From positions 124,001-188,000 of the forward strand of contig JACTVC010000013.1 of assembly GCA_018417955.1 (NCBI GenBank): a DNA stretch of 64,000 bases, read 5' to 3'. Below are positions 55,961-64,000 of this stretch, one piece after another; position 1 is the first letter of the stretch; each line of letters begins with the position of its first letter. The notes beneath the pieces were generated by a model. It was not told the origin of the DNA. It searched no databases and saw nothing but the letters and a program-made list of their open reading frames with translations. Origin of the DNA: Laccaria trichodermophora. Taxonomy: Eukaryota > Basidiomycota > Agaricomycetes > Agaricales > Hydnangiaceae. A program made the translations under genes and the position numbers.

Positions 55961-58616
55961 TCATACAGACCCACCATAACGCGCACTGAAAAGTCCTTCC
56001 TCCATGGCTTTGATTTCTGGCATGTACATGTACATGTCAGCCACTTGCCGATTGGAAGGAAGATAAAGGAAATGGGCTTACGGAGAGCGATGGTTTTGGA
56101 GTAGAAGCGGCATAGTGCTAGGTTACCTGTTGTGTGGAGCAGAAGCATCAGCTTTTTCCTTGGATGACGAAGGGAATGAAGAAGGACACAAGTCTCCTAG
56201 AGGGACGCGAGTCCGGAAAAAGAAGGAAAGAAGCACGAGTCTCCCGAATCCGGAAGAACGAAATAGGGAACACGAGTTTTCTCTGCGGAAGAGGAGCAAC
56301 GTACCCATGATATACCACAACCCCGGAACGCCCATATCCTTCCAACACCCATTAATCTCGCCCTCCTCATCCATTCCCCACAAAGGCTTACACTTATCTG
56401 CCACTTCGTCTCCGCAGATCCTGCGTATCCCGTAGTGGGCATCGGTGAGGCTTTGGTTTCAAGTCAGACATGCCCTGGACGTAGATGAAAGAATGTGAAC
56501 ACCCACCCTGTGCAGAAGACTACCACATCCGCGGAAAGTTCGCTCCCGTTGTCGACTTTCAGCCCTGTCTCGGTGAACCCTGCGATTTGGCTGTCGTTCT
56601 TTAGCTTGATCTTTCCGTCGATTAGGTATTGGCTGCCTCCGACGTCTGTGTAAGAGATGATGTTAGCCCTCGATCACCTTTGAATAGAATGACATTCGCG
56701 TGCCTAAGTAATATCCTACGGCTTTCTGCCAGACAGTGAGGAGGAGACCAGAGTCCTTGTATCCCTTGTTGGTTCTGAATCCGACTTTGTGCAGGCCTTC
56801 GATAGTATCCCTAGTTCGCATTAGAAAGGTCAGCTTCGTATAACAGCAACGGCATGAGGGAGGGACGACTTGCTTATCGACGTTCTCCCAGATCGCTTTC
56901 ATCCCTCAGTGTGTCAAGCCCGCGATCAGTTTGTTTGGGAAAGACATGTTGAGTTTGTCTGCGATGTCTGTGGGGGGACCGTTCTCCAAATACAAACCTA
57001 TGGATCATGATGAGAAGGAAGCGTCACTTCGCTCGAATGGAATGCATACCCTCCAACAACATTCGCACCCCTTTTCCTGCTGAGATGATGTATGTCGAGC
57101 TACGCTGGAACATTGTCACGTCTAGGCGTCTTTACTTGAGCAAAAGACACTTTTTTGAAACTAAAGGAAGAGGCCTTACCAACGCCATGATCGACATAGT
57201 CCACGCAAATGTCGTGGGCTATGATACTTCGTCAGTCATTTACTAACTACTTGGAGGTCAATTCAAACGTACCAGACGTGCAAGACCCAATAACGACGAC
57301 TTTTTTGCCAACATGGTCCCTAGCGCTCTTGTGTTGCGATGAATGCAGGACTTGCCCTGTGAAGGTCTCCTAAAGTCGACGTCATTCTTCATACAGTGGT
57401 GATATGAGAGAAAATAGGCTATACCATTCCGGGAATAGGTGGGACGTAACCCTCGCCGCCTTTGAACCCCACGGCAAAGACAACATGCTTGACGTTGAAA
57501 ACGCGGTCTTGTCCATTTGCTTGCCTTACAACTACATTCCACAACTTCGTCTCCTCGTCCCGAGTCGCTTTGGTCACTGTTGAGGAGGTCCAGAAGTTTA
57601 GTTCTAGGGCCTCAGCGTAGAATTCGAGCCAGTTGGCGAGCTGTGTGATTGTTAGGTTCAAGTTGTCTCTGACCTGATGGTGTTCGCACCTTTTTAGCTG
57701 GGCCGAAGACGGGCCAGGTTGAAGGAAACCTATTCAACACTTAGCGTTCTTTCATGATACAGAAGGGAAGGAGATACCCACGGGAGGTAAGGAAATTGAC
57801 CGTATCCTTCAAATCCTTCACGTCAGTGAATCGCACCAGCACGCAGGCAGCAACACTTACAAACGGGATCGTGAAGGCACAACGCTTCATACCTCTCCCT
57901 CCAGTTATCCCCTATCCTCTCGTTCTTTTCGATCACCAAGGTGGGTACATCCAACGCTTTCAGACGTGCAGCAACCTCCAATCCGCTATGGCCTCCCCCG
58001 ATAATGAGGACACTAGGGTCTGCTCCTTCGAAAGCGACTTCCCTGCGACGGGCCTCTTCCCATTTACCATGGTTCGGTTCTGGGTTTCGTAACGCCCAAT
58101 CTTTTCCGAGAACCCATTCAGGCTATCGAGGGTGGTAAAGATGGATTGTCCCTTCCACTCAACCTGATCTCCAATCTTGATAGGCACAAGCCTCGCGATC
58201 CCAGTAGCGGAACCTATCTTTGTCTCGAACGTGAACAGGAGCTGGATCCACGCGAGATCAGGATGAGGTTGATGGAACTGGGGCGGAATGTCATCGCTAA
58301 GTTTAACGTTCTGGATCTGCGCATCGGCTAATCGGTCCACGAGGAAAACTTTAACCGTGGCTGTTCCTTTGAATGTTCGTAGATCCCAGGTGAGGGCGAG
58401 GATGTCTCTCCAGTAGAGAGATACGGATGACGATGTTGTAGTGGTGGTGTTGGCGGACTCTGGTAGAAGGCTTGAGGAGAAGTCTGATTTCACGAGAAGG
58501 CCGGTTACGCCTTCTACGTCGCCCGTTTCTGCAAACTTGGCGAAAGATGACAGCCAAGTCGAAGCGACGGCCGTGGCATCGACATCGGTAGGAACGGTCG
58601 TTCCCAGCTTGGACAA
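55961..58616 (-). pseudogene. Flavin-containing monooxygenase, full-length copy 2 with two lesions
   Basis: Starts MSKLGTTVPTDVDATAVAST. SnoaL-like N-terminus (SVSLYWRDILALTWDLRTF, LAWIQLLFTFETKIG), FAD motif VLIIGGGHSGLEVAARL, IEKNERIGDNWRERYEALCLHD, NAD(P) motif KKVVVIGSCTSG, VTMFQRSSTYIISAGKGVRM, LSADVVVFCTGL..., CKPLWGMDEEGEINGCWKDM, NLALCRFYSKTIAL, with TGA stop at 55961-55963. About ten introns, one a GC-AG donor (near 56703) and one of 178 bp (about 56124-56303). Lesions: a one-base frameshift after SEKIG (about 58090) and TGA at 56906-56908 (GLTH*GMKAIWENVD, probably CGA). The family uses FAD and NADPH to oxygenate small molecules. It is divergent from the hypothetical gene and shares a short upstream region with it. 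Confidence 0.82.
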
Positions 58617-59279
58617 GGTGGGAAGGGATGCCTCGATTGGATGGGGTTCATTGATGATTCAATCCTGCGAGCTGATTGTGTTGGACGAGGATGAGACAGG
58701 CGGCGTTCCACTGCTCAGCCGCACCAAATCCTCAAGCGAGTTTATATCACGATAGGTTGGAAATACGGTAGTTCTAGCGTCATGGCTGCTTCCAAAAGAC
58801 GTCCCTGCCGCGGACCGAAGTCGAATTTGGTCGAGGGTTCTGTGACTTGAAAATGGCAGAACGTGAAGCAGAGAGTTGGCAGAGACGTCTTGCAAGTCAA
58901 ACATCGACAAATACACGCGTCGCGTCGCTCAAACGTCGCCTTTATCTGTGAAAGCGCATATATGCGCTCCAACCAGCCTCAAATGCCTGTCGAGGTCCTT
59001 TGCCAATGGGGCTCGTCGCCATCTCGCAGAGCATATGGGCCTTCCTGACTTCGCTGTTCTTCATCCGCACACAGCAGTCAAGCCCACTTCTAATCGCCAT
59101 ACCCTTCAAGCAACGGAATGGTCCACCGCAAACTCCTCGACCGACGGCAGCCTCCGCACGAGTATCGCTCCCTTGGTCCAAATCAACTCAGTACGTCTTC
59201 ACCACATCCATCTCTTGCAATTGTGTAACTAAACTGGACTGGCCTCACAGGCTCATGACGTGCACAAAAAGAACAATTC
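58617..59279. promoter_or_regulatory. Divergent promoter region and 5' exon, monooxygenase / hypothetical gene
   Basis: The region between the two divergent starts. A short open leader (MGLPDFAVLHPHTAVKPTSN; 59020-59185) ends at a GTACGT donor with acceptor cacag at about 59248, so part may be an upstream exon or a spliced 5' UTR of the plus-strand gene. Confidence 0.4.
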
Positions 59280-61193
59280 ATGCGCAACCCAGGTCTAATC
59301 GCCAGCCCAAAACAACGGCGTAACGCCAGTGCCACGCGACAAAGACCTCAAGCTAGAAAGCTTCAAGATCTCATTGTCCCACTGCCCCTAGTCTTCTGTC
59401 TCCCGTCCCTCACAGCCGTAGACGAATGGAACGCACGCGTCGACAGGGGGACGACGTGCCAAATCTCAAGCTTACATCCACGTCAACCGCTTCCGGCGGT
59501 GATCATCACGCCTTGTACGCCTGAAAAGAAGCCCCCTCCTCCTCCCCCTCCATTGTCATCATCCACTGCTTCGGCAAGCGTCCCATGCACACCACCCACA
59601 CCCACACCCAAAATCACCCAACCGGTCTTCGTAAACGCGGCCCCAGGCCCAGAAGACGACGACGAAGACATCGCGTTGAAACGCGTCATGGAAGATCTGG
59701 AATACGCACTCAATAAAGAAGACGTCAACCCATTCGACGTCTCCCCTTCCCCATCCCAGGATCCACCGTCTTTCAACATCTCACAGAGTCTCCAGATCAG
59801 CTTGGATAAGCAAAGTCCATGCCCTGACGACGCGTCATGGGACATCGCTTGGGAAAGCAGCTCTAGCACCACGGTGATGACCAGCACGCCTCTTTTGGGT
59901 TGGCGCACCGAACGAGAACAAGAACAAGAGCACGAAGAGGACCCGTTTATGAACCCCCAGAATGTCGTCAACTCCCTTCCTCCTCCACATTACACGGACC
60001 TATTCGATCTAGACATGTACCTCGAAGCGTCTCTAGCAATCGCGAACACCAACAACACTATCTTGGAGGAAGAGGAAGGGGAGAGTGAGAACCCGTTCGA
60101 AGATTCCTTCGCCATAGACCCCGTCGTCACCCTCATCTCCCCTTCCGAAACAGCCGTACCGATGAACCGCCTAGTCAAGGAACGAGACGTTTATAGGCCG
60201 AGTGGGTACACCCGTTCTCCGAGGTTTCGGTTTAGCGTGGATGAGAATGGGTCGCCTGTTCCTGTTCCTTTATGTTCCCCTCGACGACGTGGAGTGCGAA
60301 TGACGGTGGTTGATCGAGTTCGTGCGGTTTTGGACGAAAGTGGTGATGACGAGGAGGAGGGGGAGGGGGAGGATACCTCGGAAATATCGATGCCGGCGCT
60401 TAACGCGCGGTTACGTGAGGCGTGTGGGAGGAGGAAAACTGGGGCGGCTACTGCTTTGGGTGGTCATGGGAATTCGCAGCGGAAGAGTGGTGTGCCTCCG
60501 AAGACTGGGAGTCCGCGTGCTAGTTTGGGTGTTGCGTCGATGAGGGGCTTGGCTCCGCATGCCAGCTTACCTGCACTCCGACCTTCCAGCCGACTTTTGC
60601 GCGATACAACTAACACCATGACTTCGAGCTCGTCAACGACGTCAACTTTGGCTTCGATTGTGCAAGGTCCTACTTCAATGATGCAGAAAAAGAAGAATCC
60701 GTTCTTGCAGAACCCAATCGAGCAAGAGAACCCCACCTCATCCATCGCGCAAAAAAACCCCATTTCGACGCGCACGCGAAACCCAATCGCGAGGTTTGGG
60801 AGGGACATTGCCAATATCATTGTTGACGATTCTGCCAATGCGAACTCTGTCAGTCTGTGTGTTGGTAACATGTCCACGACGATGGGTAGTGTGTCTGTGT
60901 ACAGTGGGGAGAACACGATGGGAAGTGTGTACAGTGCGCAGAACACGATGGGCAGCGCGTACAGTGCGCAGAGCGCTATGGGAAGTGTGTACAGTGCGCA
61001 GAACACTATGGACAGCGTCTACGCACCGACGACCTCCGTATACGCAGCAGGACACAACACCACGACTTACACGGGCGAAGCATCCGCTCGGGCTCTTAAA
61101 GCGCGTTTGCGGCAAGCATACGAGAATTTTTCAAAATCGGTGTGGGTGGACGAGTGTGATACGGTGCAGTCTTGGGAGCCTGTGCCGTTTTGA
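59280..61193 (+). CDS. Hypothetical disordered protein, 637 residues, intact
   Basis: One uninterrupted frame from MRNPGLIASPKQRRNAS to WVDECDTVQSWEPVPF (TGA at 61191-61193). It is mostly low complexity: a poly-Pro segment (KKPPPPPPPLSSS), acidic patches, and repeated NPFDVS / NPFEDS / NPFLQN motifs (resembling EH-domain ligands). A short conserved block RLVKERDVYRPSGYTRSPRF lies mid-protein, with a basic block RTRNPIARFGRDIANIIVDD later. Four to five 15-16-residue repeats (SGENTMGSVYSAQNTMGS) follow, then the C-terminal block ASARALKARLRQAYENFSKSVWVDE. No signal peptide or membrane segment. Related damaged copies are at 40178-42510 and 55050-55759. I know no function; NPF motifs would fit a membrane-trafficking adaptor, but that is speculation. 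Confidence 0.8.
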   Translation: MRNPGLIASPKQRRNASATRQRPQARKLQDLIVPLPLVFCLPSLTAVDEWNARVDRGTTCQISSLHPRQPLPAVIITPCTPEKKPPPPPPPLSSSTASASVPCTPPTPTPKITQPVFVNAAPGPEDDDEDIALKRVMEDLEYALNKEDVNPFDVSPSPSQDPPSFNISQSLQISLDKQSPCPDDASWDIAWESSSSTTVMTSTPLLGWRTEREQEQEHEEDPFMNPQNVVNSLPPPHYTDLFDLDMYLEASLAIANTNNTILEEEEGESENPFEDSFAIDPVVTLISPSETAVPMNRLVKERDVYRPSGYTRSPRFRFSVDENGSPVPVPLCSPRRRGVRMTVVDRVRAVLDESGDDEEEGEGEDTSEISMPALNARLREACGRRKTGAATALGGHGNSQRKSGVPPKTGSPRASLGVASMRGLAPHASLPALRPSSRLLRDTTNTMTSSSSTTSTLASIVQGPTSMMQKKKNPFLQNPIEQENPTSSIAQKNPISTRTRNPIARFGRDIANIIVDDSANANSVSLCVGNMSTTMGSVSVYSGENTMGSVYSAQNTMGSAYSAQSAMGSVYSAQNTMDSVYAPTTSVYAAGHNTTTYTGEASARALKARLRQAYENFSKSVWVDECDTVQSWEPVPF

Positions 61194-62296
61194 ATGTCTT
61201 GGCGTCGTTTTTCTTTTAGTTCCCTTTTGATTACGAAGTTGTGAGCTTTGTTTCGAGTTTTGCTTCGTTTTTTTTTTTGTTCTCTTTGATACTTGGGGGT
61301 TGGGTTGGGGCGGATAGTAGATTACCTTTCGTTGAATGGTGTCCTCGAACCTTGTTGAGAGTGATACTTCGTAATTTATAGTACACTGCTCTCTTTCAAT
61401 CCTTCCTACATATATCCTTGCATCCATATCTAGGAGGGCAATAAAGACCTCCAAATGTTTCCTTTTCCACAGTCCTCAAGAATATTGTCACCAACCTTGT
61501 TCATGCTATCTATTTTTGAGAAAAACAAGATGAAAAATAGACCCAAAAATAATATGAAAAAAGACAGGAAAATATAAGTTTTTTAAAAACAGATAGAATG
61601 TTCATTTTCGATGTATTTTTATTTTTCATCCATTTTTTGTGTTGAGTGTTTTCAAGTCAGCCAAGGGTGTTATGAGGAGTGAAAAAGATTCGAAAAAATT
61701 TGGGAGCTGGCCAAAAAGTGATTTCTTAGTGTCAGAACCAGATCCAAAAGGTGGGGAAAACACTACCAGTAGTGTAGACATGTATTAGTACTGTACATAC
61801 ATATATGTGAGATGTCTGGTTCTGACACAGATGTTATCTTATCCTAAGATGAGTTTGCCCTTGTACCTCAGGCTTACTCATCATGCAGTGTTTTAGCACT
61901 GTCTGTCCTTTTCATTGTTGCCCCACATGGCAATCACCTCATTTCTTTCACCATCAACACTACAGCAGCACAACAATGATATTGATATATACTGAAGCAC
62001 ACTTAAGCATCCTGGCACATTGTGGTACTGCTTTGGGACTCCTTGAGGATAGCTCAAGGCACCCCAAGACAATCTCAGGTTGCCAGTGGGAATTTTAAAA
62101 AAGGGACCTGTACCTGAGGGTGCGACCAGGACTCCTGGTCCTGATACCCATCCAGAGTTCACTGTGGATACCCTCAGAGAAGGAGTGATGTTTCTGATGA
62201 AGCAATTTAATATATTCAGAACTGCTAATGCACTACCTACAGAAACTTTGGCAACATCTTTATAATACTGACCAACATCTGACTACTAGAAACTAC
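61194..62296. other. AT-rich spacer of copy 2
   Basis: Same content as 42511-43378 plus 46898-47125, including the small inverted-repeat element at 61729-61828 and the empty hAT site at 62062-62075. No gene. Confidence 0.7.
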
Positions 62297-64000
62297 TCAG
62301 GCTCCAATTTTGCACAAATGCCAGTCTTTGCCAAATGCAAATTCATCAAAAGAAAGCTTTGTGGTATGTGTTGCAATGACAAGAGGTTGCCATTGAAGAC
62401 CTGATTGGTACCAAGGTGGTATCCAGAGCAACAAATCTCCTGTATGTGTGCAGAGCCAGCCAGTTGATGTAAGATTGGATTGATTGAGAATAGAAAATGC
62501 TAAAAAAAATATGAGAAATGAACAATAAAGGGATAAAATAAATGATAACAGACTATTTATATTTGAGTCATGATTCCTGATTTTAGTATCATAATATGAC
62601 CCTGAAACAGTGCCCTTTCCATCTGGTGAAAATGCAAGAGGGGTGACAATATCTGTGTGACATTCAAATGAATCTGAAACAAGCTTTTCTGTCTGTGCAT
62701 CCCACATTCTGATAGTTTTATCATTTGATCCTGAAGCAATGTACTTTCCATCAGGTGAGAATACAACAGAGTTGACTGAATTTGTGTGGCCTTCAAATGG
62801 ATCTGAGACAGGCTTTCCTGTCTGTGTATCCCACATTCTGATAGTTTTGTTCCATGATCCTGAAACAATGTACTTTCCATCAGGTGAGAATGCAACAGAG
62901 TTGACCCAACTTGTGTGGCCTTCAAATAGATCTGAGACAGGCTTTCCTGTCTGTGCATCCCACATTCTGATAGTATTGTCATTTGATCCTGAAACAATGT
63001 ACTTTCCATCAGGTGAGAATGCAACAGAGTTGACCCAATTTGTGTGGCCTTCAAATGGATCTGAGACAGGCTTTCCTGTGTGTGCATCCCACATTCTGAC
63101 AGTTTTATCATCTGATCCTGAAACAATGTACTTTCCATCAGGTGAGAATGCAACAGAGTTGACCCAATTTGTGTGGCCTTCAAATGGATCTGAGACAGGC
63201 TTTCCTGTCTGTGCATCCCACATTCTGATAGTTTTGTCATTTGATCCTGAAACAATGTACTTTCCATCAGGTGAGAATGCAACAGAGTTGACCCAACTTG
63301 TGTGGCCTTCAAATGGATCTGAGATAAGCTTTCCTGTCTGTGCATCCCAGATTCTGATAGTTTTGTCTTTTGACCCTGAAACAATGTACTTTCCATCAGG
63401 TGAGAATGCAACAGAGTTGACCCAATTTGTGTGGCCTTTAAATGCATCTGAGACAGGCTTTCCTTTCTGTGCATCCCACATTCTGATAGTTTTGTCATAT
63501 GATCCTGAAACAATGTACTTTCCATCAGGTGAGAATGCAACAGAGTCAACCCAACTTGTGTGGCCTTTAAATGGATCTGAGACAGGCTTTCCTTTCTGTG
63601 CATCCCACATTCTGATAGTTTTGTCCCATGATCCTGAAACAATGTACTTTCCATCAGGTGAGAATGCAACAGAGATGACAATATCTGTGTGGCCTTCAAA
63701 TGGATCCAAGACAAGCTTTCCTGTCTGTGCATCCCACATTCTGATAGTTTTCTCACATGATCCTGAAACAATGTACTTTCCATCAGGTGAGAATGCAACA
63801 GAGGTGACAGAACTTGTGTGGCCTTCAAATGGATCTGAGACAGGCTTTCCTGTCTGTGCATCCCACATTCTGATAGTTTTGTCCCTGGATCCTGAAACAA
63901 TGTACTTTCCATCAGGTGAGAATGCAACAGAGTTGACCCAATTTGTGTGGCCTTCAAATGGATCTGAGACAGGCTTTCCTGTCTGTGCATCCCACATTCT
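62297..64000 (-). CDS. NACHT-WD40 receptor, WD40 part of copy C (5' end outside window)
   Basis: Open from the window edge to 62297. It holds eleven or more 43-residue WD40 repeats, nearly identical (DKTIRMWDAQTGKPVSDPFE, VAFSPDGKYIVSGS), followed by IRNHDSNINSLLSF and the same tail as copy B (GWLCTHTGDLLLWIPPWYQS ... CKIGA). In copy B a stop separates repeats and tail unless an intron is removed; here the frame runs through. Variation is concentrated at the residue after SGS and those after HT. The nucleotide-binding part should lie beyond 64000. No lesion is seen in the visible part. Confidence 0.85.
   Translation of the reverse strand, partial: RMWDAQTGKPVSDPFEGHTNWVNSVAFSPDGKYIVSGSRDKTIRMWDAQTGKPVSDPFEGHTSSVTSVAFSPDGKYIVSGSCEKTIRMWDAQTGKLVLDPFEGHTDIVISVAFSPDGKYIVSGSWDKTIRMWDAQKGKPVSDPFKGHTSWVDSVAFSPDGKYIVSGSYDKTIRMWDAQKGKPVSDAFKGHTNWVNSVAFSPDGKYIVSGSKDKTIRIWDAQTGKLISDPFEGHTSWVNSVAFSPDGKYIVSGSNDKTIRMWDAQTGKPVSDPFEGHTNWVNSVAFSPDGKYIVSGSDDKTVRMWDAHTGKPVSDPFEGHTNWVNSVAFSPDGKYIVSGSNDNTIRMWDAQTGKPVSDLFEGHTSWVNSVAFSPDGKYIVSGSWNKTIRMWDTQTGKPVSDPFEGHTNSVNSVVFSPDGKYIASGSNDKTIRMWDAQTEKLVSDSFECHTDIVTPLAFSPDGKGTVSGSYYDTKIRNHDSNINSLLSFILSLYCSFLIFFLAFSILNQSNLTSTGWLCTHTGDLLLWIPPWYQSGLQWQPLVIATHTTKLSFDEFAFGKDWHLCKIGA
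62590..64000 (-). repeat. 129-bp WD40 repeat array, copy C
   Basis: At least eleven tandem units, most differing from each other by only a few bases, running off the window end. Confidence 0.93.

Larger units (their letters stand above)
57230..64000. repeat. Segmental duplication, copy 2
   Basis: Direct repeat of 38595-43378 plus 46890-48145. Homology begins at gtcaattcaaacgtaccaga (57257) or slightly before and runs to the window end. Copy 2 lacks the hAT element and keeps more CpG. Confidence 0.9.

Noticed and set aside
62557..63990. A 477-codon frame (HSHLMESTLFQD repeats) overlapping the WD40 array
   Set aside because: An alternate frame of the 129-bp repeat, open only because the repeat is homogeneous.

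Overview
The window looks like transposon-rich nuclear DNA of an Agaricomycete (Basidiomycota). The evidence is short spliceosomal introns (about 40-60 bp), a KDZ transposase beside a TET/JBP-like dioxygenase, NACHT-WD40 receptor genes with near-identical WD repeats, a Ty3 chromovirus, hAT, Helitron and MITE-like elements, a DUF6818-like gene and flavin monooxygenase genes. I see no prokaryotic features. Almost every gene is broken. Only the 637-codon gene at 59280-61193 reads cleanly over a long stretch, together with a small coiled-coil gene at 26476-27393 as I splice it.

Layout. 1-2180: 3' end of a KDZ-associated cysteine-cluster gene and a NACHT-WD40 pseudogene (copy A). 2180-5310: ATACC satellites, a 1.18-kb terminal-inverted-repeat (TIR) element with a 7-bp target duplication, and a 258-bp CACTA-like MITE. 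5311-17578: a Ty3/chromovirus with paired LTRs, 5-bp target duplication, gag, pol and a third ORF. Its gag is split by a 4.46-kb foldback element (6570-11033, element A). 17579-24765: a 187-bp tandem repeat, a deleted Helitron with a recognisable 3' hairpin end, and an unidentified gene interrupted by a 585-bp hAT-type MITE. 24841-30960: TET/JBP-like gene, coiled-coil gene and KDZ transposase. 31200-32362: a broken gene of unknown function cut off by a second foldback element (32363-36376, element B). 36403-37942: DUF6818-like pseudogene. 38595 to the end: two direct copies of a segment (monooxygenase / hypothetical protein / spacer / NACHT-WD40). Copy 1 carries a 3.5-kb hAT transposon with a perfect 8-bp target duplication. 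A SWIM-finger gene, an unidentified broken gene and a third 3' fragment of the hypothetical gene lie between the copies.

Most unusual content. Elements A and B are giant palindromes with no plausible gene. Each has a short hairpin-forming terminus, an outer minisatellite (different in A and B), a shared unique block, inner TTTGTAGT-type minisatellites, and an inverted second arm around a 250-275-bp loop. B's arms match without an indel over about 1.4 kb. The loop sits in opposite orientation relative to the termini in A and B, as if the arms recombine. A has an 8-bp target duplication; B has none and joins two unrelated truncated genes.

Common thread. Reading frames here are closed mainly by TGA (13 TGA, 2 TAG and 1 TAA by my reading). 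Many TGA lie where the family, or in one case a paralogue in this window, has CGA arginine. This fits CpG deamination in methylated repeats. The TET/JBP-like gene, whose family oxidises 5-methylcytosine, is itself closed by such a TGA just before its iron-binding motif. Everything comes from reading the sequence; no database search was run.
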